Below, piece by piece: positions 26,905 through 35,026 of a DNA stretch of 42,527 nt. A program made the translations under genes and the position numbers. The notes beneath the pieces are model-generated. The model was not told the origin of the DNA. It made no database searches and saw only the letters and a list, made by a program, of their open reading frames with translations. Source of the DNA: Segatella cerevisiae (GTDB lineage: Bacteria; Bacteroidota; Bacteroidia; Bacteroidales; Bacteroidaceae); the NCBI RefSeq assembly GCF_024054555.1, contig NZ_JAMXLY010000026.1:1-42527 (forward strand), given 5' to 3'. Positions within the stretch are counted from its first letter, which is position 1; every line of letters begins with the position of its first letter.

Positions 26905-27465
26905 TTATTCACTTGCGAAAGTTGAGCAAATGAATAGAAAAAATATAATCAGCCTTTTTAAATAACAGAGAGTACTGTAGATATGATTCTCAACGGTTCG
27001 TTTGCTGATATGTAACTTGTTGGCTATTTCCTCATTAGACAGACCTTCGATACGACTCAGTAGAAAAACATTTTTACGTTGATCCGGCATGCTATTAATG
27101 GCTTTTCTTATATATTCCAATAAACTTTTAGCCATCATTTCATCCTCTATAGAATAATCTTCCTGTGAAGCGATGCGATTAATAGATTCTGAATTATGGT
27201 ATACTTCTTTTCTCAAATAATTGAAAGCGGCATGTTTGGAGACAGTAAAAATATAGGAGTCGAAATTTTGAATTCTATCCACTGTTGAACGGTTTTGCCA
27301 TAATTTTATGAAGATATCTTGTGCAATATTTTCTGAATCTTCTTTTTGGTGGATAATTCCATTAATAAATAATTGGACTTTGGGATAATACTGCAAAAAT
27401 ATCTTATCAAAAGATTTCTGGTCACCTTCCTGAAGCCTTTGTAGGAGAATTTGATTTATAATCAT
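26905..27465 (-). CDS. ECF-type sigma factor, 3' end altered by IS insertion
   Basis: The 186-residue protein has region 2 (about 20-90, with DIFIKLWQNRSTV and FDSYIFTVSKHAAFNYLRK) and region 4 (about 115-170, with MPDQRKNVFLLSRIEGLSNEEIA (in part) and a helix-turn-helix at NKLHISKRTVENHI). It is the typical Bacteroidales sigma-70 family 1 form and should pair with the FecR protein encoded at 17180-18154. The last seven residues, CSTFASE, are encoded by the IS end. Joining the flanks of the IS would give YLKQ and a stop instead, so all functional regions are intact. The start ATG at 27465 is preceded by a TAGATTTG box. Confidence 0.92.
   Translation of the reverse strand: MIINQILLQRLQEGDQKSFDKIFLQYYPKVQLFINGIIHQKEDSENIAQDIFIKLWQNRSTVDRIQNFDSYIFTVSKHAAFNYLRKEVYHNSESINRIASQEDYSIEDEMMAKSLLEYIRKAINSMPDQRKNVFLLSRIEGLSNEEIANKLHISKRTVENHIYSTLCYLKRLIIFFLFICSTFASE
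26928..26935. repeat. Right target-site duplication of the IS
   Basis: AAATGAAT is the second copy of the 8-bp repeat at 25327-25334. It lies inside the reading frame of the sigma factor. Confidence 0.65.
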
Positions 27466-27484
27466 ATTGGTATACCTTATGGCA

Positions 27485-27492
27485 CAAATCTA
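27485..27492 (-). promoter_or_regulatory. Candidate -7 box of the sigma gene
   Basis: On the minus strand TAGATTTG fits TAnnTTTG, 19 bp before the start codon, giving a very short leader. No clear TTTG at -33 was found. Confidence 0.35.
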
Positions 27493-27894
27493 TTAGAAAA
27501 CTTTAATCAGTGAGATTATTCTTCCATGAAATTGGTAGAAATTATTAAGATATGTTATAATGTTACAAAAGTAAAAAAAATAGTGAAGAAATAAAAATTT
27601 TAATAGTTAAATATTTACTTTTACTTAGAAAGAAATGAGTTTATCGTATAAAGAACTCATTTTGTATAATTGTTAGAATTCAGATTCTCTCAAGATCCCA
27701 TAGATGTAACAATAAATGCCTATAAATATGACCAAGATTAGGATAAATCTTATCCGAGTATTAAGAGTATGTTTCACAAAAAGGAAATAAAGAAAATCAT
27801 CAATGACTTTCTTTATGTCCTAGTTTAAACTTGTATTATTTCTACGACAGATGCTTCTGCCCATACTGTTGAGAAAGGAAATCCTTAAGGGTGG
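27493..27894. other. AT-rich intergenic region between sigma gene and mgtA
   Basis: No gene was recognised in this stretch. A perfect 9-bp inverted repeat, AAATGAGTT (27633-27641) with AACTCATTT (27654-27662), is followed on the minus strand by a T-rich sequence and could terminate mgtA transcription. A second AT-only repeat, TAAAGAAA (27788-27795) with TTTCTTTA (27808-27815), is weaker. Confidence 0.4.
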
Positions 27895-30540
27895 TTACAG
27901 CCATCTGTGAAGACGTCTCATGTATATTTTCTTGACGAATTGAATGGTCAGACAGTAAGCGAGTAAGATTCCGAAAAGCCAAGGAAAGTAATTCAAAGGC
28001 ATTGACCCGAAACCTAAAGAACGTCCGATAGATGTATAGGGGATGCCGATACCAACTGCCATGATCACTAAGGTCAATAACGTAACCGGCCATGTTGCAC
28101 GACTTTGCAGGAATGGGATCTTCGGCGTGCGGATCATGTGCACGATCAGAGTCTGAGAGAGGAGACCTTCGATGAACCACCCACTTTGGAAAAAACTCTG
28201 ATGGACTTGGCTGTCATAACCGAAGATGTACCATAAGATCAGAAATGTCGTAATGTCAAAGATAGAACTGATAGGCCCGATGCAGATCATGAACCTGCTC
28301 AGGTCTGAAGCATCCCATATCCGGGGTTTTCTAAGGTATTCAGGGTCCATCCGGTCAAATGGAATGACAACTTGAGAGATATCGTACAGAAAGTTCTGGA
28401 TGAGTACCTGCACCGGCAACATAGGCAGGAAGGGCAAGAACGCACTTGCAACCATCATACTGAACATATTCCCGAAGTTGGAACTGGCTGTCATCTTGAT
28501 GTACTTGATGATATTTCCGAAAGTCTTCCGTCCTTCGATGACGCCAGCCTCCAGTACCAACAGATCCTTCTTGAGAAGGATGATGTCAGCGCTTTCCTTG
28601 GCGATGTCTACAGCTGAGTCTACTGATATTCCGATGTCCGCCTGTCTCAATGCCGAAGCGTCGTTGATGCCGTCCCCCAGGAAACCTACCGTATTCCCCT
28701 GGTTCTGCAGAAGACTGATGATACGTGTCTTTTGTAGGGGCGTCAGTTTGGAGAACAATTTGCATTTCCTGACGATAGGTTTCAGATCATCGTCTGTCAG
28801 ATGTTCGATTTCCATACCGGTAATGGCTAGGCGGGTATCAATACCGACCTGTCTGCCGACATTCTTGACGATGATATCATTGTCACCGGAGAGGATCTTC
28901 ACTTCTACTCCGTTTTCATGTAACTGTTTGATAGCTTCTGTAGCAGAAGGCTTGAGGGGGTCCAGAAAAGCCAGGAATCCGATCAGCACCATCTCGTTTT
29001 CGTCTTTAACGGCGAAGTCATGGTCTTTCGTCGGGAAACTCTTTTGGGCCACTGCCAGGACGCGCATGCCTTCTTGGTTGAGTGCCCTGCTGACTTTTTC
29101 TGCTCTATCCTTCCGTTCCGGTTCGAGAGGCAGTATCTTGCCTTTGATTTCCTCAAAGGAACAGATAGACAGCATTTCTTCCACGGCACCTTTCGTGATG
29201 ATCTGGCGTTTCCCGTTCCGGTCTTCGATCACGACAGACATGCGCCGCCGTTGGAAGTCGAAGGGGATTTCATCCACCTTGGTATACTGATCCTTGACAT
29301 TTTCCATCCCTAGTTCCTTGACATGGGAAAGGATGGCTTGGTCCATCAGGTTCTTTAATCCTGTCTGGAAATAACTGTTGTAGTACGCGTGGCGTAAGAC
29401 CTGTTTGTCTTCATCGTCTTGTCCGTCTGCTTTCAGATACCTTTCCAAGACAATACGGTCACAAGTCAGGGTACCTGTCTTGTCCGTACAAAGGATATGC
29501 ATGGCACCGAAATTCTGTATGGCATTCAGGTCTTTGACGATAGTCTTTTTCTTGGACATGGTGATGGCACCTTTTGCCAGGTTACCTGTAACGATCATCG
29601 GCAGCATGGCAGGAGTCAAACCGACAGCTACTGAGACGGCGAAGAGAAAGGCCTGCAACCAGTCGCCCTTTGTAAAACCGTTAATCAGGAAGACGAAAGG
29701 TATCATGAACAACATGAACCGGATCAGCAGATAACTGACTTTGCTGATGCCTTTATCAAAGGCTGTCGTCACGCGCTTATTGGTAATGGTCTTGGCAATG
29801 GTTCCCAGATAACTGTGACTGCCTGTCGCGAAGACAATGCCTTTAGCTGTCCCACTGATCACATTGGAACCCATAAAACAGATATTCTTCAATTCCAATA
29901 CATTACCGGTATTTTCCGAAACATTCTCAGGGACGGAAACTTTTTCTACCGGTTCTGACTCGCCTGTGAGTGAGGACTGACCGACAAACAGATCTTTTGA
30001 CTCTATGATCCGCAGGTCTGCCGGAATCATATCTCCTGCAGCTACCCTGACCAAGTCGCCTGGTACCAGTTCGCAGATATCTATTTCTTGTTCCGGTTCT
30101 CCGGACCGCAATACACTACAGGTATTGGTCACCATTTTCATCAGACCGTTCGTGGCAAGCCTTGCCTTTGTCTCCTGCCAGAATCTCAGGATCGCACTGA
30201 TAATGATAATCCCGGATATGATAATGACGGAGGTCCAGTTCTTTTGTCCCGGCGCAGCCATTGCGACATCGAGGATGAAGGAGATGATGGCAAGTGCAGT
30301 CAGGATACCCGTGAAAGGATTGATGAAAGCAGAGATAAAGAGTAGAATGGGGTTTTTACGGTGCTCATGAGCGATATCATTAGGGCCATATTGTCGGTTT
30401 CTGTCTTTTACCTCATCGGTATCCAGACCATTGGGAGTAGTCTTGAAATAAGAATAGATGCCTGCCAGAGGTTGCATGGCAGCTCTGAAGACTTTAGCGG
30501 TATCGAATACATACCGGGTTGTCATTTTTTTTCTCCACAT
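27895..30540 (-). CDS. mgtA: Mg2+-importing P-type ATPase (MgtA/MgtB type)
   Basis: The 881-residue protein has the full P3B-ATPase layout. The N-terminus is cytoplasmic, two membrane helices follow (about 65-92 and 104-120), then the actuator domain with TGES (192-195). Helix 4 has VGLTPAMLP near 306-314, the phosphorylation site is Asp353 in DKTGT, the hinge is GDGINDASAL (near 630-640), and six C-terminal helices end the protein. It would import Mg2+ across the inner membrane using ATP. An alternative ATG five codons in (30525) is possible. The gene lies 114 bp after the kinase gene on the same strand, and the operator repeats in that gap point to control by the adjacent two-component system. 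Confidence 0.95.
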   Translation of the reverse strand: MWRKKMTTRYVFDTAKVFRAAMQPLAGIYSYFKTTPNGLDTDEVKDRNRQYGPNDIAHEHRKNPILLFISAFINPFTGILTALAIISFILDVAMAAPGQKNWTSVIIISGIIIISAILRFWQETKARLATNGLMKMVTNTCSVLRSGEPEQEIDICELVPGDLVRVAAGDMIPADLRIIESKDLFVGQSSLTGESEPVEKVSVPENVSENTGNVLELKNICFMGSNVISGTAKGIVFATGSHSYLGTIAKTITNKRVTTAFDKGISKVSYLLIRFMLFMIPFVFLINGFTKGDWLQAFLFAVSVAVGLTPAMLPMIVTGNLAKGAITMSKKKTIVKDLNAIQNFGAMHILCTDKTGTLTCDRIVLERYLKADGQDDEDKQVLRHAYYNSYFQTGLKNLMDQAILSHVKELGMENVKDQYTKVDEIPFDFQRRRMSVVIEDRNGKRQIITKGAVEEMLSICSFEEIKGKILPLEPERKDRAEKVSRALNQEGMRVLAVAQKSFPTKDHDFAVKDENEMVLIGFLAFLDPLKPSATEAIKQLHENGVEVKILSGDNDIIVKNVGRQVGIDTRLAITGMEIEHLTDDDLKPIVRKCKLFSKLTPLQKTRIISLLQNQGNTVGFLGDGINDASALRQADIGISVDSAVDIAKESADIILLKKDLLVLEAGVIEGRKTFGNIIKYIKMTASSNFGNMFSMMVASAFLPFLPMLPVQVLIQNFLYDISQVVIPFDRMDPEYLRKPRIWDASDLSRFMICIGPISSIFDITTFLILWYIFGYDSQVHQSFFQSGWFIEGLLSQTLIVHMIRTPKIPFLQSRATWPVTLLTLVIMAVGIGIPYTSIGRSLGFGSMPLNYFPWLFGILLAYCLTIQFVKKIYMRRLHRWL

Positions 30541-30590
30541 AATAAACTCTCCATTTAATAGTTGATAGTTCTTTTTACCTTTTGCGGCTG

Positions 30591-30598
30591 CAAAGGTA
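30591..30598 (-). promoter_or_regulatory. -7 box of mgtA
   Basis: TACCTTTG on the minus strand fits TAnnTTTG and lies 50 bp before the mgtA start codon. There is no TTTG at -33; instead the first operator repeat sits there, the arrangement expected for an activator-dependent promoter. Confidence 0.5.
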
Positions 30599-30620
30599 AG
30601 GCTATCCGCTTGTCCAGAGG

Positions 30621-30659
30621 GTTAGAGGAAAATTAGACTTCTATTAGAAAACCATTAGA
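30621..30659 (-). promoter_or_regulatory. Tandem 11-bp repeats, probable response-regulator operator of mgtA
   Basis: Read on the plus strand, hexamers start at 30621 (GTTAGA), 30632, 30643 and 30654 (all ATTAGA), each exactly 11 bp apart. On the coding strand of mgtA they read TCTAAT. The most distal copy overlaps the kinase stop codon. About one helical turn per repeat is the usual binding geometry of OmpR/PhoB-family regulators. The same hexamer occurs before the response-regulator gene. Confidence 0.7.
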
Positions 30660-32037
30660 ATGAAGGACTGGGGATATGAGGCAGACTGACGATATAGGTT
30701 GTCCCTTCACCTTTCAGGGAATTGATTTCGATGGTGCCTTTGTGCAATTGAATGATTTTGAAACACAAAGCCATGCCGATACCGTGCCCGGAAGTGTAGT
30801 CTTGATTCTCTCCTCTGTAGAAAGGTTTGAAAATCTCTTTCTGGTCTTTTTCAGAGATGCCTATTCCGTTATCCGTAAATCTCAGAATAGAGACTTTCTC
30901 CCAATAGGAGATATGTACGGAGGAGGTATGATTCGGAGAAAACTTGCAGTTGTTTTCGATTAAGTTGATGAAGGCTGTCGTCAGAAGGTAACTGTTGCCG
31001 GAAACCGTCAGGACAGAGTCGTCTTCAGCCTCGTTCTCGAATATGAGTTCGACTTTATAGTCCGGATTAGCCTTAAGTACGGTTTCCCTTGCATCGAGAA
31101 GTTGCTCGTCCAACCGGATATTTTTCATTTTGATCTGTTCCGGCAGGTAATCGGCTTTTGCAAGGTTCAATAACCCCGTAATCAATTTGACGACGTGATG
31201 TGCATCGAGCAAGGCCCTTTGTATAGCCTCTTCGTACTCTTCGGATGTCCTTTTCTTGAATACGGCCAATTCCAGTTCTGCTATCAGGGCTGCCATAGGC
31301 GTCCGGAGCTCATGGGAGACATTGCTTACAAACATCTTTTGTGACTTGAAGGCTTTCTCGAGGCGATCCAGCAAGCGGTTGAAAGCGATGCTGAGTTCTC
31401 CGACCTCATCGCGGTCGTCTTTTACCGGAAGCCGCTTGTTGATATCTTTGGCAGTGATGTTTTCGGCTTCGTCAGACAACACCTTAACTGGGGCAAAGGC
31501 GAGGCGTGCCAAGATGTATCCTGCAAGTCCTAAAAGGGAGATGCCGACGATGGAAAACCAGATAAGCAAGTTTCTCAGGGCGATCATATTGGTGATCCCA
31601 TATTGGTCATAGGCTGCAGCCGTGATGATATATTGCTTCTTCCGGAAATGGTAGGTGATCCCGACAGCCTGGTATTTCCCGACCTTGAAATGAATCCTTT
31701 TCTGCTTGAGAATCCGGTTCATCATGCCGGGAGTCTCCTTGATAATATCACTTTTCAGTTCATCATGGTAGAGCATATGGAAGGGAGGTTGATAGACGAC
31801 AACTTCCACCTCATTGATGAAATTTTTGTTGTTGAGGTAAATGGAATGCATGATGGAAGGGTTGATCTTACCGCTCAGAAACAGATGAGCTTTAGTGATC
31901 GCTTCCTGTTCGAGACTTCTGTAAAAAGTCTCACTGCGGGTCCGTGCACTGACATAGTAGACGGATACCATTGCCGTCAGAAAGAGAAGGGTTGTGATGG
32001 CAGAATATTCCAAAGTGAGTTTCAACTTGATCTTCAT
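30655..32037 (-). CDS. Two-component sensor histidine kinase
   Basis: This 460-residue inner-membrane kinase has a helix at about 12-30, a periplasmic sensor region (about 31-153) and a second helix (about 156-180). A HAMP domain follows (about 182-235), then the phospho-acceptor His242 in SHELRTPMAA and an ATPase domain (about 330-455) with NLIENNCKFS, FTDNGIGIS and GHGIGMAL. The periplasmic part lacks an obvious acidic patch of the PhoQ kind, so the signal is unknown. Its ATG overlaps the regulator stop codon (ATGA), so the pair is cotranscribed. The mgtA neighbour and shared operator suggest a role in Mg2+ or envelope stress response, by inference. Confidence 0.95.
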   Translation of the reverse strand: MKIKLKLTLEYSAITTLLFLTAMVSVYYVSARTRSETFYRSLEQEAITKAHLFLSGKINPSIMHSIYLNNKNFINEVEVVVYQPPFHMLYHDELKSDIIKETPGMMNRILKQKRIHFKVGKYQAVGITYHFRKKQYIITAAAYDQYGITNMIALRNLLIWFSIVGISLLGLAGYILARLAFAPVKVLSDEAENITAKDINKRLPVKDDRDEVGELSIAFNRLLDRLEKAFKSQKMFVSNVSHELRTPMAALIAELELAVFKKRTSEEYEEAIQRALLDAHHVVKLITGLLNLAKADYLPEQIKMKNIRLDEQLLDARETVLKANPDYKVELIFENEAEDDSVLTVSGNSYLLTTAFINLIENNCKFSPNHTSSVHISYWEKVSILRFTDNGIGISEKDQKEIFKPFYRGENQDYTSGHGIGMALCFKIIQLHKGTIEINSLKGEGTTYIVSLPHIPSPSF

Positions 32038-32723
32038 GGCTTGTCAGTGAGTATAAATCCGAACCCGGTTCGAGTATGGATGAGTTTTGTATCAAAATTC
32101 CGGTCGATCTTCTTTCTCAGATAATTGATATAAACATCAATAAAGTTGGTGCCTGTATCGAAATGGGTATGCCAGACTTGATCAGCGATCTCTGCACGGC
32201 TGAGGACCCTGTCGGCATTCTCCACCATGTAGAGCAGCAGATAATATTCTTTAGGTGAGAGTTTGATCTCCGTATCGTTCCTCGTGACCTTCTTTGTACC
32301 CAGATGGATGGTAAGGTCAGCGTAGTGGATTTCTTCAGGTTGTTTGGCAGTCTCATCAGAACTCCGGCGCTTCAGCAAGACCTTGATTCTGGCATTGAGT
32401 TCTCTGAAGTCAAAAGGTTTGACCATGTAATCATCGGCTCCGACGTCAAACCCTTCAAGTTTGTCATCTGTAGATCCTAAAGCCGTCAGGATGAGGATCG
32501 GGATTTGCGGGACGAGACTTCTGATCTGACGGCAGAGATCGAAGCCGCTCATTCCGGGGAGGATAATGTCTGAAATGACCAGATTGAATTTGTTTTCTCT
32601 GAAAAGACGCAATCCCGTCAGTCCGTCATAGGCGACCCTCACCTGATAACCGCTCTCTTCCAAGCCCTGCTTGAGAAGCGAGGCCACGCGTTGCTCATCT
32701 TCTATGACCAGTATAGATTCCAT
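32034..32723 (-). CDS. OmpR/PhoB-family response regulator
   Basis: The 229-residue protein has a receiver domain (1-115) with acidic pocket EDE near 8-10, phospho-acceptor Asp52 in ISDIILPG and the conserved Lys in MVKPFDFRE. A winged-helix DNA-binding domain follows (about 130-228, with LSPKEYYLLLYMVEN and YINYLRKKID). The ATG at 32723 is chosen over an upstream in-frame start at 32759 because it opens directly into the receiver strand and is preceded by AAAGGG. The phased ATTAGA repeats upstream of this gene and of mgtA are probably its own binding sites. Confidence 0.96.
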   Translation of the reverse strand: MESILVIEDEQRVASLLKQGLEESGYQVRVAYDGLTGLRLFRENKFNLVISDIILPGMSGFDLCRQIRSLVPQIPILILTALGSTDDKLEGFDVGADDYMVKPFDFRELNARIKVLLKRRSSDETAKQPEEIHYADLTIHLGTKKVTRNDTEIKLSPKEYYLLLYMVENADRVLSRAEIADQVWHTHFDTGTNFIDVYINYLRKKIDRNFDTKLIHTRTGFGFILTDKP

Positions 32724-32756
32724 AGACCCTTTATTGTAAGAAAGACAAATCCATTG

Positions 32757-32813
32757 CAAAAATACGTTTTTTCAGTGTCTTATGCAATGCCGTAATATTA
32801 GAATCTGATTAGA
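32757..32813 (-). promoter_or_regulatory. Promoter and operator of the two-component operon
   Basis: A -7 box, TATTTTTG on the minus strand, lies at 32757-32764. Upstream of it two ATTAGA hexamers (plus-strand reading) start at 32797 and 32808, 11 bp apart, in the same orientation as those before mgtA. A further degenerate position at 32786 would place the array at nearly the same distance from the -7 box as in mgtA. A second -7-like TACCTTTG stands farther upstream at 32849-32856. Confidence 0.55.
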
Positions 32814-32925
32814 ATTCCTGAATTGTGATTTCTTCGTTCAGATGATTACAAAGGTAGTGTATTTTTGTAGATATTGTCCGTTTTTATGGAAAAAGAATGC
32901 CTTTTCATGAACAGTCTTCTGTCCT

Positions 32926-33522
32926 TTAAGGCCGTTTGATTGTCTGGTCAGATATTTCGAATTCCATTTCTTCGAAATCCAACATGGCATTAAGTGTGCA
33001 GAGTTTCCTGTAACTGAATAGTTCTGCCGGCGTGATCTCCCTTTCTGTCAACAGACCTTGGTGCAACAGCAGTTCTCGTTGCGTGCCTCGGAGGAGCGGA
33101 TGGGCAGGGGTGTACCACTGCGTTCCGTCATAGACGGCAATATTGGCTATGCTAGTGTCGGTGATGACGCCGTTCTTTACAATCAGAATATCATCACATT
33201 GGCCACGCTGACCGTACAAAGACAGAAGGAGGTCCCTGTCTTCATATTTATAGGCATAATCGATCGCATCACATTCTATGAGTTGCAGACTGTGGACCGG
33301 GCGAGGGTGATAGGGTTGATAACTGACAGAGAGGACTTGGTCACTGTATACGATATGGCATTTTGTCCGTTGTACAAGGTCAGCGGAGATATGTTCTCCG
33401 AGATCGATCTCCGGTGATCGGGGACTGAAATGTCTGATAGTCTTGTTCAGTCTCTGATTGTGGGCTTCGAAGTTAAAGACCTTCTTATCCTCTATCCTCA
33501 GTGTTTCGATAAATCGGTACAT
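32926..33522 (-). CDS. pabC: Aminotransferase class IV, probable aminodeoxychorismate lyase
   Basis: The 198-residue protein is a short PLP-dependent class IV (branched-chain aminotransferase-like) enzyme. Visible features are FNFEAHNQRLNKTI near the N-terminus, with a likely substrate-side Arg, and GVITDTSIANIAVY followed by TPAHPLLRGTQRELLL, the usual class IV pattern. Next to pabB the expected role is release of p-aminobenzoate and pyruvate from 4-amino-4-deoxychorismate for folate synthesis. It overlaps the pabB 3' end by 38 nt, indicating translational coupling. It is shorter than E. coli PabC (269 residues), as is common in Bacteroidales. Confidence 0.85.
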   Translation of the reverse strand: MYRFIETLRIEDKKVFNFEAHNQRLNKTIRHFSPRSPEIDLGEHISADLVQRTKCHIVYSDQVLSVSYQPYHPRPVHSLQLIECDAIDYAYKYEDRDLLLSLYGQRGQCDDILIVKNGVITDTSIANIAVYDGTQWYTPAHPLLRGTQRELLLHQGLLTEREITPAELFSYRKLCTLNAMLDFEEMEFEISDQTIKRP

Positions 33523-34495
33523 CAGCTTTCTGTTTTAATTCCAGATACTCTTTCGCGCAATTGCTCCGGACGGTGATGCCACCTCCGCTTTTGAAGACCA
33601 TGCTGCCGTCAACCTCTTGTTCGACGAATCGGATCATTACCCCGCTGTCGAGGTCTTGACCGTCAAAATAACCGGTTACACCGGTGTAGAAGTGACGCTC
33701 ATACTGCTCTGCTTCATGTATGATTTCAGCCGTCTTGTCTTTAGGTGCACCGGTGATGGAACCGGCAGGGAGGAGGCTGAAGAACAGGTCTCCAATCTGC
33801 GTATAGTATCCACTGGGAAGGACACCGGAGATGCACGAACTTGTCGCAAGGAGAGTATGGCTGTGGGTCTTGATAGTTTCGATATAGCGGTATCTTTCCA
33901 CAGTGACATGCTCTGCTATTTTACTGAGATCGTTCCTGATCAGGTCTGTGATCGTGGCATGCTCGGCTTTTTCCTTGGGGTCATTCAGGAGGTGGTGTGC
34001 CGCATTTGGTATAGCGGCATCTATAGTGCCCTTCATCGGAAAGGAATAGATCTTCCGTCCTTTGATCTGCACGAAGGTCTCGGGCGAGAAAACGGTAAAT
34101 TGCTGTTTCAACCATACCTTGTATTTTGCCTTCGAGATTCTGAAAATCTCCTGAAGTGTCATATTGGTCTTCACTCGTGTACAACCGGTTAAGTTGGCAA
34201 GGTAAGAATTGCCTTTCAACTCATTCTGCCGGACATGGTCAAAAGCTTTCCGGTACTGTTCAAAAGTGGGAGGATAAATTTTCCACTCCAATGACTTGGT
34301 TTGCAGACCAGTGAATTGAGGCGGTTCATTGGAAAACGGCCCCAAATGATAAAGGAGTTCTTTAGGATCAACTTCTTCCGGTTGGAGGACAATACACTGG
34401 TTCTGGTCATAACTGATAATGAAGACAAACGGTTGATGCCGGCCTCCCAACTCGTTCATCTTCCGGATGGCAAGGTTTTTACTGAGAATATTCAC
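33485..34495 (-). CDS. pabB: Aminodeoxychorismate synthase component I (PabB)
   Basis: The 336-residue protein matches the chorismate-binding domain shared by PabB, TrpE and MenF. It carries FPMKGT, where the Lys corresponds to the PabB-type PIKGT motif rather than the TrpE-type PIAGT, then LIRNDLSKIAEHVTV, GSITGAPKDKT and YTGVTGYFDG. It would aminate chorismate to 4-amino-4-deoxychorismate. No pabA is in the window. The start is a GTG at 34495; an ATG at 34459 would remove 12 residues, but homologues I recall extend upstream of that Met. It is the first gene of a pabB-pabC unit. Confidence 0.9.
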   Translation of the reverse strand: MNILSKNLAIRKMNELGGRHQPFVFIISYDQNQCIVLQPEEVDPKELLYHLGPFSNEPPQFTGLQTKSLEWKIYPPTFEQYRKAFDHVRQNELKGNSYLANLTGCTRVKTNMTLQEIFRISKAKYKVWLKQQFTVFSPETFVQIKGRKIYSFPMKGTIDAAIPNAAHHLLNDPKEKAEHATITDLIRNDLSKIAEHVTVERYRYIETIKTHSHTLLATSSCISGVLPSGYYTQIGDLFFSLLPAGSITGAPKDKTAEIIHEAEQYERHFYTGVTGYFDGQDLDSGVMIRFVEQEVDGSMVFKSGGGITVRSNCAKEYLELKQKADVPIYRNTEDRG

Positions 34496-34561
34496 ACTAT
34501 TCGGCTTGCGCCAATTGTTCTTTTCCTGCTCTCCTCAGCGCTGATATCGGATAGTGGGGTT

Positions 34562-34593
34562 CCGGAGAACTTTCTCCGGATATGCAAAGGTTA
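34562..34593 (-). promoter_or_regulatory. Promoter and 5' palindrome of pabB
   Basis: On the minus strand AACCTTTG (34586-34593) is close to the -7 consensus. TCCGGAGAA (34562-34570) and TTCTCCGGA (34573-34581) form a perfect 9-bp palindrome with a 2-bp centre, positioned at or just after the likely transcription start. It could be an operator or a hairpin at the 5' end of the message. Confidence 0.45.
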
Positions 34594-34943
34594 GCGTTTT
34601 TTTTGAGTTATCCAAATACGAGGTGTTATAATATAAAAAAGAACGTTTCTGAAATTTATTCCGGCATAAACGATTATGCCTTATGATTTGAGAAGGAGTT
34701 TTAATTATAAAAATGTTTGTTATGGTTACATTATGGAATTAATATGAGCTTTTGAGTTTAAAAAAGTGATTTATACATTAATTGATCGTCTGAAATTGCT
34801 ATTTTCTGATTAGTAAATTATGTGAACTATATGAATTCTTTTAGGCAAATAATAAAAATCAATTGAAAAAATGAAAATTATTCCCTGATATTAAGTTAAA
34901 GTACTATAAAAATATATTTGAAATGGTATAAGCAGAAATGGAT
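34594..34943. other. AT-rich intergenic region between pabB and arsR
   Basis: No gene, RNA or clear repeat was recognised in these 350 bases. The sequence is strongly AT-rich. It marks the left edge of the arsenic-resistance segment. Confidence 0.5.
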
Positions 34944-34968
34944 ATTCGTATATTTGCGAAATACGAAT
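34944..34968 (+). promoter_or_regulatory. ars promoter with overlapping ArsR operator
   Basis: A -7 box TATATTTG (34949-34956) lies inside an inverted repeat. ATTCGTAT (34944-34951) is the reverse complement of ATACGAAT (34961-34968). Within it, TTCGTA-N4-TGCGAA (34945-34960) has the same spacing as a second site before arsD. Binding of ArsR here would block the promoter. Confidence 0.65.
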
Positions 34969-35026
34969 AATAGCAAGTAGATTATTCTGATAAATGTTAG
35001 AAACATTTTAAAATATAATAATAAAG

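Larger units (their letters stand above)
25335..26927 (+). mobile_element. IS4-family insertion sequence, complete
   Basis: The element is about 1.59 kb and has one transposase gene. Imperfect terminal inverted repeats are at 25337-25352 and 26908-26923 (15 of 16 bases match around TTTCGCAAGTGAA). AAATGAAT stands on both sides (25327-25334 and 26928-26935) and fits a target duplication; it extends to 11 bp with one mismatch, so the exact ends are uncertain by a few bases. The insertion lies at the very 3' end of the sigma-factor gene. Confidence 0.85.

Noticed and set aside
25170..27465. Composite transposon carrying the sigma gene
   Set aside because: Only one copy of the insertion sequence is seen, and its ends enclose only the transposase gene.
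26905..27465. Sigma factor as a pseudogene disrupted by the IS
   Set aside because: Regions 2 and 4 are complete; only the last few residues differ from the reconstructed ancestral end.
28400..29290. 296-codon open frame antisense to mgtA
   Set aside because: It is the complement of a well-conserved P-type ATPase; its serine- and arginine-rich composition is typical of an antisense shadow.
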